Shown: positions 37,424-50,382 of the stretch, piece after piece | Layout: each line of letters opens with the position of its first letter | Numbering within the stretch: the stretch's first letter is position 1 | DNA from: Drosophila persimilis | Lineage: Eukaryota > Arthropoda > Insecta > Diptera > Drosophilidae | DNA: 64,000 nucleotides | Assembly: GCF_003286085.1 (NCBI RefSeq) | Contig: NW_020825288.1 | Location: 12,648,001-12,712,000, forward strand | Reading direction: 5' to 3' | Notes under the pieces: model-generated | Database searches by the model: none | What the model was told of the DNA's origin: nothing | What the model saw: the letters and a program-made list of their open reading frames with translations, nothing else | Translations under genes and position numbers: made by a program

Positions 37424-38954
37424 CACTCTTTAAAAACATTTTCAAAATCACTTGGGAATACTTTTTACTGTATATCGATAACGATACACACGATAAGTGT
37501 GACCAAAGCTAATTAGAAAACAAACAAGTCTCCGTTCCGCACTCTCTTTCAGCAGGCGGATTGCGTAATTAGCGCTGATTCCATTACAGATTCCGCTTTA
37601 TGCTTGTTTATTTTCGGGGGTGGAGACCGCCACTTAAATTTTCTGATTTACGATCTTGCTTTATACGGCTCCTCTTAAGCACTTTGATTACGTCAATTCC
37701 CTCTTTGTCTCTTTCCCTCTCGCTCTCTGTGTGTTTCCCCCACTCTTTATCGTTGCTTTGTGGCTGAATTTCCACCATAAAAGTTTCAACTTATCTGAGT
37801 GTCTAATGAAAGTTGTTGCCACACGCACACATACACACAACAGCAGTGGGGAAAGTTTTTCCCGATTAACATTCTTCTCCATTCCATTTTCTCTCATTTT
37901 CGGTTTTCGATTAGTGGACGATGGTGGGGAGAATCCCCTTTAACATATTGTGTATTTTTGCTGCTGCTTCTCAATTTCTCGATTGCCCTTTTTTTCGGGA
38001 GGTTATCGAAAACTTGAATTTCACACGCAACACTTGACAACCCTGGAGGCAGAGAGAGAGAAAGGAAGCTTGGAACAGCGAGCGTCAGAGCGAGACGTGC
38101 TAAATATGGAAATGGAAATTAAGTTAGCGCCAAAGCAAAGGCAGGAGCAACAGCAGGCGCAGCAGCAGCAGAGCCGAAAGTTGTGTCAGGCTTCTGCCTC
38201 CCGACGCCCTACCCCTTCTCCTCCCTCAAAAATGGCGTCAGGTGGGGGCTCTGAGTGTAGGGGGGGTGCTTGTGTGTGTGTGTGCCAGGACTGAACATAA
38301 ATTAAACTCCACTTGACAACAAGGAGAGCTTCGCCTCGCTTCGTGGCTGTTGCCTGTCTGCACCACCCCCTCCCTCTGCTCTCCTGCTCTTTTTGGGGTG
38401 CCCCTGCGGTTGCTCTGCGGCGCTTTTGTTGTTTCTGCTCATTTGCTACCAATGTTCCCCTCTCGCTCTTCTCTCCTCCCGTTATCGTTGCTGTTGTACT
38501 TGTACTCGTTCCCGCTGCTGTTGTTGTTGTTCCAGCTCTCGTTGTTGTTGTTTATTGTCGCTCGCTAAACAAACAAACACTTGACTACACGCACGTACTC
38601 GCCCACACACACACACACACACACACACAGAGAGAGAGGGAGACTGTACCTTCATACACCTCCTTCCTACCGACCTATCTCCCTTCCACACTCAATCCCT
38701 CTTACCACCTGCTGTGTGCTAATGCGCACAAAAAGCAAATTTACATTTAGTGCTGCATATATTTCGGGGTCTCTAATGCGCCCCGCCCCCATACCTTTCC
38801 TAATGAAAACGTGTGAAAAAATATTCCCCAAATCGATGTGCAGAGGCCCCCCAAAACACAATCTAAAAGTCTACCCTTGAATTTTCAATAATTAAATTCA
38901 ATTAAATTATGAGAAAACGAGGGCGAACGCTTTGAGCAGCGTCACAGGCCGCGG
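37424..38954. other. Non-coding stretch with microsatellites
   Basis: No gene was recognised. A CAG/CAA-rich patch (38140-38180) and a GTT/TTG-rich patch (38500-38560) give low-complexity ORFs. A CA run (38604-38629) runs into a GA run. Confidence 0.6.
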
Positions 38955-39375
38955 CTTCCCTCCGCCAGAGGGCTCACACATTCCACGAAAAAGAGTGCGT
39001 GAGAGGGAGATGGAAAATGAACGCGTAGCCACTGAAATTTCATTTGTGCCTTCTGGCTATATTAAAATAATCCGATCTGATTCAGATTCCGCCGTCTGGT
39101 AGATATGGTCATTCTCTATGATACTGCGTAGATGCCACAGACTTTCGTCCTTTGTGTGTGATATCACAGGAGTCTGGACTCAAAATTTATTTGCTCTAGC
39201 TTTTGTAGGCTCTAAAATCTAGGCATCAAATAAGACGGACAGACAGACAAGGCTCTATCGACTCGGTCTTTGATGCTGATCAAGAATATATATACTTTAT
39301 GGGGTCTGAAACGCTTCCCTCTGGGCGTTACACACATCACACTTTCCCCACATATATTTTCCCTCATTTTTTGAA
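38955..39375 (-). mobile_element. Decayed, internally deleted DINE-1-like element
   Basis: In minus orientation relative to copies 1 and 2, matching words are AGAGTGCGTGAGAGGGAGA, GTAGCCACTG, CCGATCTGATTCAGATTC, GATATCACAGGAGTCTGGA, GACGGACAGACAGAC and GATCAAGAATATATATACTT. The internal repeats and the extreme head are lost or diverged. Ends are approximate. Confidence 0.75.
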
Positions 39376-40888
39376 GCAAAAGTAGCAGAAAGCATATATT
39401 TATAGAACACTGTTGCTTATATTTATAGAAAATTGTCTTGTGCACAAAAGTTTCAAGAATTTTGCAATTAAAAGTGGGTGTTGGGTTTGGCATAGGAGAA
39501 CGCAATTTGCAGGAGTCTCAAGGAGTTCTATCTCCCCTCGCTCTCTCTCTCCCTGTGTCAATACCGGCCCGCCCACTCCAGTGCTTTGTAAGAAAAGCAC
39601 AGCGTAAGGGGTGGCTTAAATCAAATCGCATAAGTTGGCAGCTCTTAATGACGGTACACGCACAGAAGGAGGAGCAGGAGCAGCAGCAGGAGTGGGCATG
39701 GATGAGCACAGGCTTTGGCACTGGCTCTGGCTCTGCCCGACCTGCTTCTCTTGCACTTCATCAGGCATTCAAAATCCCTAACTTTAGCCGGAGAGTTAAG
39801 TCCTCTGCCGGTTTAATCCCAAGTGCCACCGTCACCATGTCGCCGTCTCCTAGCTTCAGCTTCGTCTTCATCTTCATTCCACATTTTCCAATCTCGTGCC
39901 TCGCTCTGTGTCGCTCGTCGTTCTCCTTGAGTTGATGAAACGAGTCCCTCCTGTTCTCAGGACGTAAGTCCATGTATTTATGTGTGCCGTAGGTTCTTTT
40001 GGGATCTGTGGAAGGGTGGACGGAGAATGGTGGGGGGCTGAAACTTTTCAGCCCTTGGATTCCATTTAGCATAGACTTGGCTCTAGGGGGGGAGGGGTGG
40101 CTCCAGGGAAGAGAGCATTCCAACCCAAAAATGGTTGTCTATTTTTAAAGGCCAACTTTTGTGATGATTTGGAGGACGGGGGGCCCCGAGTGTGGATGCT
40201 GCCCCCGACCAACCTCTGGCTCATAAATTGGGGCACAGTGGCAGCATAACAATAAGTCACAAACACACAACGGGATACAGTTGGCTCTCTCTACGCTCTC
40301 TCTCTGTGCGTTTGCTGGGTCTCTCCCTTCCATGCATAAATTTATGCGGAACCAGATGGAGGCGGAGGCGAAGGCGGAAACGCTTGACTTGGTAACAAGT
40401 CTGTGGCTCCAAGGTCCAGCCAGGCTGCCGCAACTGTTTTTCGTGGGAGGAGGCGGTTGAGGAGCGGAGTGTCGCCGCCATTTGGGCAAACATAAAAGCA
40501 TTGTAAACAAACATGGCCAACGCTTATGGCCAACACACACACGCACACGCACACACTGTGGGCAAGGGAGAGTGGACAAGTGGACCCTCACATAAGCCGT
40601 AAGTTAAACCGTTAAAATTGGTTTACACAGACGTGAGGCATTCCACCATTCAGGATGCAGGATGGGAGCCGCCGGGTAGGTGCCGCCTCTGAAAAGCAGA
40701 GCGAGAAACGGAGGAGATGCCTCACCAAACAGGATGGAAATGTGAGAGCCAAAAGGATAGGGGACCGAGGGGTATACAGATTGGTAGCAAAGGATGGGGA
40801 GAGCGGGATAAGGATAAGGATGGTACGAGAGGAATGTGCCACTGACAGGAGGAGGCACCAACCATTGTTGTCTGATGATAGTTTCCCC

Positions 40889-40936
40889 CATCCCATCCCG
40901 TCGCATCCCATCCTATCCTATCCTATCCTATCCCGT
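40889..40936 (+). repeat. (ATCCY)n pentamer tandem repeat
   Basis: About nine to ten tandem ATCCC/ATCCT units with a few interruptions, in non-coding DNA. Confidence 0.9.
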
Positions 40937-42898
40937 CATCGCCATCTTATCTTCTATGAGCTGTTGGGGCTCCTCTGTGATGCGATGCCTCCTCTGCCAC
41001 TTTGCCACCGGGCAAACAAGAACTCGGCCAAGTACCCCCAGCATTTACAGCATTTTACTACACAGCCAGCTAAAATGCTAGTACAGTGGTAGCTCGAGAA
41101 AAGCGAAGCCACCAAAAGATACTTTTGAAAATAGTAGAAGATGAAGATGCACTTTTATATATAAATCCAGCCCAATCCTTCTTCGTGGATTACTTTTAAC
41201 TTTGCTATTGCTGGCTATCTTAGCCAGTCTTCACTGTGGACTGGGGCCCTAATGGTTTGCCTGTACTCTTGGCAGTTGTTTGTAAGCCTCGCACTCGCAC
41301 TCCACCCCACTCTGCTCACCCTTTGCTTCCTCTTCCCTGGCTGTTCCGTTCCCTTACTGTTACGCTCCCTTCCTGTTCCTGTTTCGTTTCGTTCCGTTCC
41401 CTTCCTTTGCTGTCACTTAACCGCACGCGCCTATAAGCAGGCAATATATTTTAACAGCTCCAAAAGTGGGAGTGGGATAAGCAGGAAGAGGAAGAGGAGA
41501 GAGAGGCAAAGAGAGAGAGCGAGATGATAGAGGAGTGAAGCCCATTATGTGATTGTCCTGGACTGGAAAATCGGAAAAGAGATAAATGTGCAAATCGTCC
41601 TGCAGTCATATGTATGCCCCATCCCCATCCCTATCCCTCCCCACCACCACCCACTGAATCCCTTTAATAATTCCGATGATTGCAATAATAATGATGATCA
41701 TGATGTGCATACAGTACGGCTATGTGTGCAGCCCATTTCCCATCTGATTCGCATTTACGAGTACGAGTGGGAGACAGAATGCATCAATCTGCTGCAGGCT
41801 GTGAAGTGTGTGGGCGCCACGTGTCGGACACAATTTGCAATACGAGCAAATGTCCTTGATGGTTCAATTTCTGCCACTGTGTGGGTGCATACCTGCATAT
41901 GTATCGTATATCCTATCCATACGGGGTGGTGCCTGTCTGGCTGTGGGTTTGGCAGCTCAGTGCCGCCCACTGATTGGGGTTACAAGCTGAATTAGCCATG
42001 CGTCCTGGCCACCATGCCTGCCCCCGAGTGCAGTCCCGACGCAGGATTTGCGTATGCCAGAAACCCACATAAATTGTGATATGTGATGGAATGCGCCTGT
42101 CGCCCTGCCCTCCGCCCACTGAACCACAAATCCCCAGCTTGCGAAGGAGTCGTCGTCCGGTGTGGTGGTGGCCTAGAGTGGGTTGCCACGTGTCCATCCT
42201 GGCCGAGCAGCTAGCAAACACCGAGCCCTGTCTCTGTTTCTGTCTCAATTTGCTGGCCTGTGGTTTCTGCCCTGTCCTGTTCCTGTCCTCCTTTGCTGGT
42301 TATGGCTTAACTCCTCCTCCTCTCATATTCTGTTTCTCTCTCCCACACTACCTGGTTCAGGTGATGCCTAGGAGAATCCTTTCGGACCCGCCTTTCACCT
42401 CCCGCTGTCCCTTCACGGTGTTCATCATTCGATTTGCCTGCCTGACCAACTGACTGCTGTTCGGCCATTAACGCTTTGTTGCCAGCTCTGATGCCCCTGC
42501 TTCCCGGGAGACTCCTTTTGTTTAAGTTTGCACAATACAAATTCAAGTTAGAATTCAGCCAAGGACTGTTTCGGCAGGGGAGAGTGTGGAGTGGAAGTTG
42601 GAGGAGGTATAGCAAAATGGGGAGTGCTTTTCAAAAACGATTCGTTAGCTCTCTTGGAGTTGTGGCTTCTTTGCAGTAATGGACGTTTCCAAGGTAACTA
42701 TTTTTAGATTTAAAAGGGTTAGCAAATCGATGTGGGACCACAAACGATACAGATGGATTAGTTTTAGGCGTGAAGTTTACTTGTATTTTATTCCATCGGG
42801 GAGTTTTCTATCGAGTGTGTAACAGAGGATCGTTCTATGTGTCTATCATTCCAGAATCTGTAACTAAAGCTTGAAATTGGAGATGGCTCTTTCCTCGA

Positions 42899-43085
42899 AC
42901 CGATAAACGGTTATCTACCGATACCTATTCACCGATAAATGATAAATCCGCATCAAAATAAGATGAAATTGGCTTATATCGATCGATATTATCGTTTATC
43001 GATATATACTTAAATTATATAACGATATCAAATTAGTGATACTCTGTCGTTAGATCGATAAACCATAATAATCGATAACTTAATC
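42899..43085. promoter_or_regulatory. Cluster of CGATA/TATCGATA motifs (BEAF-32/DREF-like)
   Basis: Within about 190 bp there are about ten CGATA or TATCG words, including TATCGATA near 42997-43004, in otherwise AT-rich DNA. CGATA clusters are the known recognition pattern of the insulator protein BEAF-32, and TATCGATA is the core of the DREF element. Binding here is an inference. The cluster may also be a decayed simple repeat, and no gene start is visible beside it. Confidence 0.4.
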
Positions 43086-43352
43086 GTTTTTTCGGGAATA
43101 TTTATTTCCCTTTGCTTTACTAGCTCCTTCCGTTCCTTTAGTTCCTTTTCCACTCGACTGTGCCTCTGGTCATCTCACGGCTACCCTCAATGAAATCATA
43201 AATTTTAAATTTAGTGAAGGACTCCGACTCTACCTCCCTGCCTGCCCCCCCAAATGAGCCGCTGGAAAAGGGCAAGCCGTTACGCTCGACTCCACTCGAT
43301 GTCTCCCAGGGAGACGGAACTAATTTGCATATTTTTCGAGCGTACTCTCCCC

Positions 43353-43377
43353 TTCTCTCTCTCTCTCTCTCTCTCTT
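43353..43377 (+). repeat. (CT)n microsatellite
   Basis: About twelve CT dinucleotides, continuing imperfectly to about 43412. It produces the CT-rich low-complexity ORFs of this area. Confidence 0.85.
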
Positions 43378-45747
43378 TCGCTCCCTCTCTCTCTGTCTCT
43401 CTGTTTGGGGGCCTTGGCTGTCCCTCAATTAAACTGTCATGTCAAAGTCTCGGCTCTCGTCAATGGCGGCCCTGCCATGCAGATTGGCGATGGATATCGG
43501 GTGGGCTATCGTTGTCTGGGGCTCTCTCTCTATCTCTCTGTTTCTCTGTTTTTCAATATCTATGTCCCTATCTAGTATTTTCCTCTCTGCATATCTGCTG
43601 TCTGTATGTTTTCGCTGGTCTCCTCTTTTTGGGCCGACACGTCGCTGGCATTTTAAGTGCCAGCCTTCCACAAGGGGGTACGGCAGTAGCCCCCACTTCG
43701 CCCCCGTTTTTCTGGCTGGTCTGTGCCTACGTTTTGGCATCATTTCGATTCAATTTTCTCCTCTCTCCTTGCGACTGTTGCTATTTCTGGCCTGGACTCA
43801 AAATGGCAGCCACAGAAGCACACAGCCAACATCCATTCGCAGCATCAGGCGGCATCAGGAATCAGGCATCAGCATCAGCAACAGCAACAGCAGCCGTTGC
43901 CTTTTGACATTTCAAATTGATGCTCTGCGATTTATGTACGCCATTTGTGCTCTCACACAACACACACGAGCCCCTTTCCTCCTCCCCCCTATGCAAACAA
44001 TGTCGAATTATACTTATTCGATTAATTTATCGAATGTAGTTCCATGCTTGACCATCAGGCAGTACCATGGCAGTTCTTGGGAGTGGCTTATAGTTTTAGG
44101 AGATATTTGAAGGATCTAATCCTCGAATTAAATCTAGAAGTGTCCCAAGATATCTTTAGATTTATTTTGCAGCATATATGGAATGTATTTCAACTTCTTT
44201 AATGTCGAAAATGCATTCAGTAAGTATGCAAAGCCGAGGGGCGCTTCTGCATGATGCGTAGCACAAGTAAAGCCGTAATTTTTGAAGTATTTCCTATCTA
44301 TATTTTAAGATTATCATCCTCCCAGTGGATGACTTCTTATTCTTCTTATTTTTCTAAGAAAAATGTAATTTTCCAGCGAAAATAATTCATTCAAAAATTC
44401 GCCGACTCCCACTCGAAGTGGAAGACATTTTTCCTCGAATTTCAATCCGAAAATAGTTTTCCCCCGAACTTTAATAATGGTTTTGGCAAATGGTTTACGA
44501 GCAAAAGTTTAACAATTTGCAGATTTCATTGAGTGCAGCGTATACGTGGCAACTGGAGAGCCCAGAGCCCAGAGCCCAGGGCACAGAGCAATAAAAATAG
44601 TTGGAAGCTTAACCCAATTTCGTGTGACGGCAGAAGCACCTGAGTTGTGGCAACTGCCGCCTCCGTGGGGGATACACGGGCGAGACGAGTGGACGAGTCT
44701 TTCGGAGGCGACTCCGATGGCTGAGAATTCTGGTAGAAGGCTGTCTGCACTTTCCTCGCTTCGCAGAAGGTCCTTCCTTTTGCTTATTAAGATGTGACTA
44801 TTTTTAAACATTTCTCCGTGTGTGTGTGTGGTGTGGCTGCTGTCCGCCAGCAAATGTCGCGGCGGGCACTGCAGTGACGCAAATTACGCGGCATCGAGCA
44901 ATCAACGGGGGTGGGTGTAGCATAAGTGGGTTGATTGGTGCCCGCGATTCTGGCTGATGTCATCAGACAAGGACAAGGACCTGCCTGCCGCTGCCACTGC
45001 CACTGCCCCAGCCCCAGCCCCAGCCCGTCATTTTGGTGCTGCCCCAAAGCCAAATTAAATAAATAGAAAATGTTTTTTGTGTGTGTGTGTGGAGGCCATC
45101 GCTCTAATGAAATTCTAACACGCGCAACACATTTCCAAGTAGGCGGATGGATAGATTCGGTGGCACAGCAACAGCGGCACCAACAAAATGTCCGATGATG
45201 GCCAATGCCAAGGCATCATCTGGTGGTTCGGTTCTCGGCTTAGTAATGAGCCACGCATGCAAAAAGCATTCGAGGTCAGGCATCGAGTAGGTCGTCTGCC
45301 ATGACCTTCACCAGAGAGACAATGGCGAGCGCCCCTCGGGGGGGGGGGATGGCGAGGTGTGGCCGAGGCAACCACCGCATGTGGCATGAGGCACGAGGCC
45401 TGAGTCTGTGTGTGGAACAGGACTTCCTGTTGCTGGACCTTGCATATCCTTTGGCCTGCACTTCCCAGGCGATTCGATAATCTCGTTTCCGTCGCCACAG
45501 GAAGTGGCATGCAACGGCCTTAAAGACCCATTAAGAGATGAACACATGACTCTTAGCTCTGAAAATGATTTCCAAGCAATTGTTTCCACCATCAATAACT
45601 CAACAGCTTTCAGAATATTAAAAGCGACCTGTTTTTCCATTAATCGTAGAGCGAGGGACAAAGAGAGAGTATATTTGCAAGAATTCCACACTTTTACTTG
45701 ATAATCATTTAACACTTTTCCCACATCTGTACTCCTTCTTCCTTCAG

Positions 45748-48700
45748 ATACAAAAAAAAAACCACGAAAGGAAAAAGCCCAAGCCAAAGGCAGCCACAAT
45801 GCATACAAATGAACGGAGGAGCAGGACCAGGACGAGGACCAGAACCAGAACCAGGAGTCACGTAGCATAGAGGCGGAAGGATAGCCAGAGGAGGTTCTAA
45901 TTAAGCCAAGACGGAGGCCGGGGCCTTGGGTTGTGGGTCCTAGGTCCCGGGTTCTGGGTCCTGGGTCCTGGGCCGGAATTAATGGAGCCAGCCGAGAGCC
46001 CAAGAGTGGAGCAAGCATTTTCGGTGTTCACACAAATTAAATTTCATCAAGTTTATTTGCTGTAAATGAGGCAACATCCAGCCGAGACGCCGCCCGACCG
46101 CCCGCATACTCCAGATGTCTCATAATTTAATTTGTGCCCCCCCCTTCCCAAAACCCCTTCCTTTTCGCCTGAGCTGAGAGCTAGCACGTGTTGCCATGTT
46201 ACACTTTAAACGTTTCGACGAGAGGAAGAGAAAAAGAGAGAGGGAGAGCTCACACTCACACAGATACGATACACATTGAGGGCTACACAGAGATACTATT
46301 CGATAGATTTTTCCATGTAAATAGTCACTATAATTATTATAGTACACATAACTATGATTTCTGTTCTGCGGAAAAAAGAAACTAAAACTAAAACCCTAAA
46401 GCCCCTTAACGAAAATATCTACATTTAAAAAGGCAAACATTTATTACAAAATTTCATATTTGTACAACAAAAAATTATAACAGAAAAAGGGTAAGAGCGA
46501 ACAACCGAAAGATGTGGGGAAACTGCTAAAAGAAAAATCTATTAATTAGTAATTATTATAATGTGATGTTATATATAAAAAATCAATCGCTAAAGCAAAT
46601 TCGACAAAAAAAAAAAACAAAAAGACACAAAACAAAACAAACAAAAATAAGGAACGAAGAAGGTCAAGCGGTATAAAACAATTGTTAACCAACATAACAG
46701 AACTTTCATTAAGTAGATTTTTCGAATTACATTTAAAATATTAAATTAATTAACAAATAGAAAGAAACGAAAGAGGCGGGAACGGAATCACAATCCACAT
46801 AAATTTGCTGTATACACGAAAAAAAAAAAATGCGTTTTTCTACTCAACAACCAATAAAACAAAAACAAAAACAAAAAATAAAAAAATTGATATGTAAAAT
46901 GATTTTTCCAAAATTTAGAGATTAACCCCCTATAATCGTAACTATATAGTAAACCAATTTATATATATATATATATATTCTATGTAAATGTTGGAGAGCA
47001 TCCTTATGTCGGATAATATTTCAGTTATTTGTGTGTGTGCTATATCTTCTATATACCTCTTTCTATGTCTATATCTATATAAATATGGAGGAGAGAACAC
47101 GCTTGGCTTCGTCTAGCAACAGTTTTTGTGGGCCTTACTCAAGCCGAGGCCTTGTTCTTCTCCAGTCCCAAGCATTGTTCAGATATACTATACATATACA
47201 TATATCCCCCCGCCCCCATAGAGAGTGAGGAGAGCTACATATAATCCCGTACCCCCTACAACTTATTGTATTTATTATCTATGTCTCTCTCTACATCGAT
47301 GTGTTCGTTTCTAAACAAAACAAAAATAACTTGTATAGTCAAAGCACGCTCTCCTCTCTCCGCACTCGAGACACAACAAAATCTTTGTAAAATATTATAC
47401 GAGCTAACGGATTGTACAATTGATAAGTGCAAGAGAGAGAGCGAGCAAGAGAGAGAGAGAGAGGGGGAGTAAAGGAGGTTTTAGATTTTCTACTTAAATC
47501 GCATTTCTTCCACTTTTCATCCAAGAATTAAATTTGGAGTATCTTCAGTCTCAAACAAGAACAGAGAGAAAATCCCCCAACAAATTGTAGGTTCTATTAT
47601 TTAGTTTTCTTGTTATTTATACGTATGATTAAATCTAGTTTTGTGTCTAGTTTACGTTTAAGTTTTGGCTCTGCAATAAATACAAGAAAATACATACGAC
47701 GACTATATATTTTTCTATAATTTGTTTCATTTTTGATTATTTTCGAACGATGGAATTAAGAAACTAAAACTAAAACATTTCTAAAACCAAAATAAAAATT
47801 AATTGCTAAAATTAAGCGCAAAGTTCAATTAATACAAATTAGAATTTTAATATCAACATCATTTGGAATATTTATATATACACAAAATATATATATGTAT
47901 ATATATATACATATATACAACTCGATATATGAATAATTAGTAAAAACAAATCAAATCAATTTCCATAACAAGAGATGAGAATATTCTTAGTAACGAGTGC
48001 GGCAACAGACACTCGTGCAATTGTACTTTAAAATTGAATTAAATTCAAAAAAACACAATGAAAAATAATATAAAAAAAAAAAAAGAAAAAAACAACAGAA
48101 GGAAGGGAAAGAAAGCCAGAGAATAGCATAAATTAAAGAGAAGGAGCGGAGTTGAATGCCCAGGAGAGCGGCACCTTCTCAAGCCCGAAGGCTGGGTGGC
48201 ACAGGGCTGGCTGCCTTCAGCCTTTAAAAGAGCCACAGCCACAGACAGACAGGCACAAAACACACAAGCAGACACACGCAGATAAAACACCACACGCGAG
48301 CAGAGTTTGTCTTGGCAAACAAACAGAGCAGAGAGTGAGATGAGTGTTGGCCAGATCGTGATAGCAATAGAAAAAGGTTAAAGCTGAAGCGAGAGAAGAA
48401 CACCGAGAACAAAAAGAGAGAGTCATTGCAACAGCGAGACCGAAAACAAGATCCATGCCAATGAGCTTTGAGCAAGAGGGTCAGCGAGAGATGATTCCAG
48501 AGCGAAGGGAAAACAAAGAGCGAGTGCCTGGGCACTGGCGAGTTGTCACAGCATGAAGCTTGAGCGAGAGTCAAAGCTAAAATGAGATATAAGAAACAGA
48601 ACGAGAGCCGAGGCAAGAGCGAGATGTAAAAAAAGAGCGAGAGCCAAAGCAACAGCAGCAGCGAGAACCAAATGAATGATTGATTGGCGGCTGTGTCGTG

Positions 48701-50220
48701 AATTGGGAGCAGTAATTGCAACAATAATTCCAGGCATATCGAAGCATTTTTAGTAAAACAAAAAACCCCTCGGACGACAGCAATCAGTGAAGCGGCACAC
48801 AAAACTGACGGCAATAACAAATAAAAGTTTAGTACTTAAAAACTAATACAATAACCCATACAAATACAAATACAAATATACTCGTAAATACCAACTTTAA
48901 CAGCAACCGATGATGTGAACTTCAAAAACGGAACCAGAAGAGAGCGAAGACAAACACGAAGGAAGAAAGCCCACAGAGAACACAGAGACAGAGACACAGA
49001 CACACAGACACGGAAGACAAGAGACACACAAGCCACGAAACATAAAACACACCAGACAAAATGGATAATTACTTAATGCGGGATTCACATATGTATATTC
49101 AAAAAGCAATAATGAAGATATATTTCCAAATAGTACTATGATAAAAACCAAAACAAAAACAAAGAAAACGCCCAAAAGAAAATTCGAAAAAAACTAACAT
49201 GAATATAATATTTATACATAATATATTTTAATTATAGTTACAAATTAGCATATATATAATTATACATAAATAAAACAAATATATACATATATATATATAC
49301 ATATATGTATGTGTGTATATATATATATATATATGAATATATGAATATATATAGTCCAAATAAATTAGCAAGCAAAAACGTGAAAAACGAAATAAAAGTT
49401 TAATATTTACAAAATATTAAAATATCAATGTGCAATTTAAAAAGCGTTTAAAACAAAACAACAAACAGACACACACACACAACTAATACACCTATATATA
49501 CACACACACATATAGAAGGATATAAACATTATATATATATAACAGATCTACACATTTATTTAAACAAATGAAACGAAGAACAAAACTTAGTGGCGACAAC
49601 AATTTACATAGCACACAGATCCACAGCTAAAAACCTACATAAAAAAAATCAAAAATTAATAAAAATAAACAAGAAAATAAACCCAAAAAAAGACCGTGCT
49701 AAATGCTAACTATAACAAAAAACACACGGTTCAAGTCAAGTTTTTGAGCAAATACTCATAATTGTTAAAAATGTTTAAATAAAGTAATAATAATAATAAT
49801 GAAAAAAACAAAAACAAAAATGGGAAAAATGGAAGAAAAATCCATAACAAATTGCATATTACATATATTTTTTCTCTCCTTAGAAAATTTAGTTAAAAAG
49901 AAAAGAATTACATTTAAGTGTTAGTCTTATATATAAAAAATAAATCTATATAAAAATTGAAAGACAACAAAAGAGAAAATCATGGAATGTGCCGACGAAT
50001 GACGTGTGTGTGCAACGCAGAAAAAAGCAAAATGCATAGAAAATCCGCAAAAAACAAAGAAAGATAAAACTTAAATTAAGAACTTAGATTTGCCTTTGTG
50101 TTTAATATCAAGTGTGTTCTCTTATTATCATCATTATTACATATAATTTCAGTTCATTTCCAATTGGTCAGACATGAAATGATTTACTTACGTATTGATT
50201 GAGAAATAAAAATTATTAAA
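45748..50220 (+). other. Long A-rich, UTR-like block on the plus strand
   Basis: The block begins right after an acceptor-like site (AG at 45746-45747). The plus strand is strongly A-rich and G-poor (AAACAAAAAC, GAGAGCGAAGA and CACAGACA words) for about 4.4 kb, especially 46380-50220, the composition of fly untranslated exons. Many AATAAA words, TA microsatellites (46960-46980, 47885-47930, 49279-49350) and a Pumilio-like TGTAAATA (46316) are present. No open frame of note was seen. It could be a long 3' UTR of an upstream plus-strand transcript (extended Syx1A or a truncated eIF4E-HP isoform). Expression is inferred from composition only. Confidence 0.4.
49279..49350 (+). repeat. (TA)n / (TG)n AT-rich microsatellite
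   Basis: Alternating TA dinucleotides with an ACATATATGTATGTGTGT centre and GAATATAT units at the end. Confidence 0.85.
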
Positions 50221-50382
50221 CGAAAAGAAAAACATCCAAGAAAAGTCTTTTAATCTCTGTGAGTCTTGTGTGGGAGGGTTCTAGGTCTCGTTTTACGCAC
50301 GGTTTCCAAGGTCTTGAATCCAGTTTGAATCTTTTCTTATAAATAATCCCACTAATCATCCGTCCCATGTTTCGCTTTGCAG

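Larger units (their letters stand above)
39376..45747. other. Non-coding stretch (intronic or intergenic)
   Basis: No convincing exon was found, although several ORFs exceed 100 codons. The longest (43254-43907, 43439-44110, 45308-46018) lie in CT-rich or tandem-repeat DNA, overlap in several frames and show no family motif. It contains a pentamer repeat (40.9 kb), a CGATA-motif cluster (42.9-43.1 kb), a CT run (43353-43377), tandem GAGCCCA units (44558-44580), CCCCAG units (about 45005-45026) and CCTGGGT units (45940-45970, just beyond this stretch). A strong acceptor-like site, TCTGTACTCCTTCTTCCTTCAG, ends the region. Confidence 0.55.

Noticed and set aside
43254..44110. Two overlapping plus-strand ORFs of 217 and 223 codons
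   Set aside because: They lie in CT-rich and microsatellite DNA, overlap in different frames, and consist of Leu/Ser/Phe-rich low-complexity sequence with no family motif.
45308..46018. Minus-strand ORF of 236 codons
   Set aside because: It crosses tandem CCTGGGT/ACCAGGAC repeats, has biased composition and no recognisable domain, and has no supporting splice signals.
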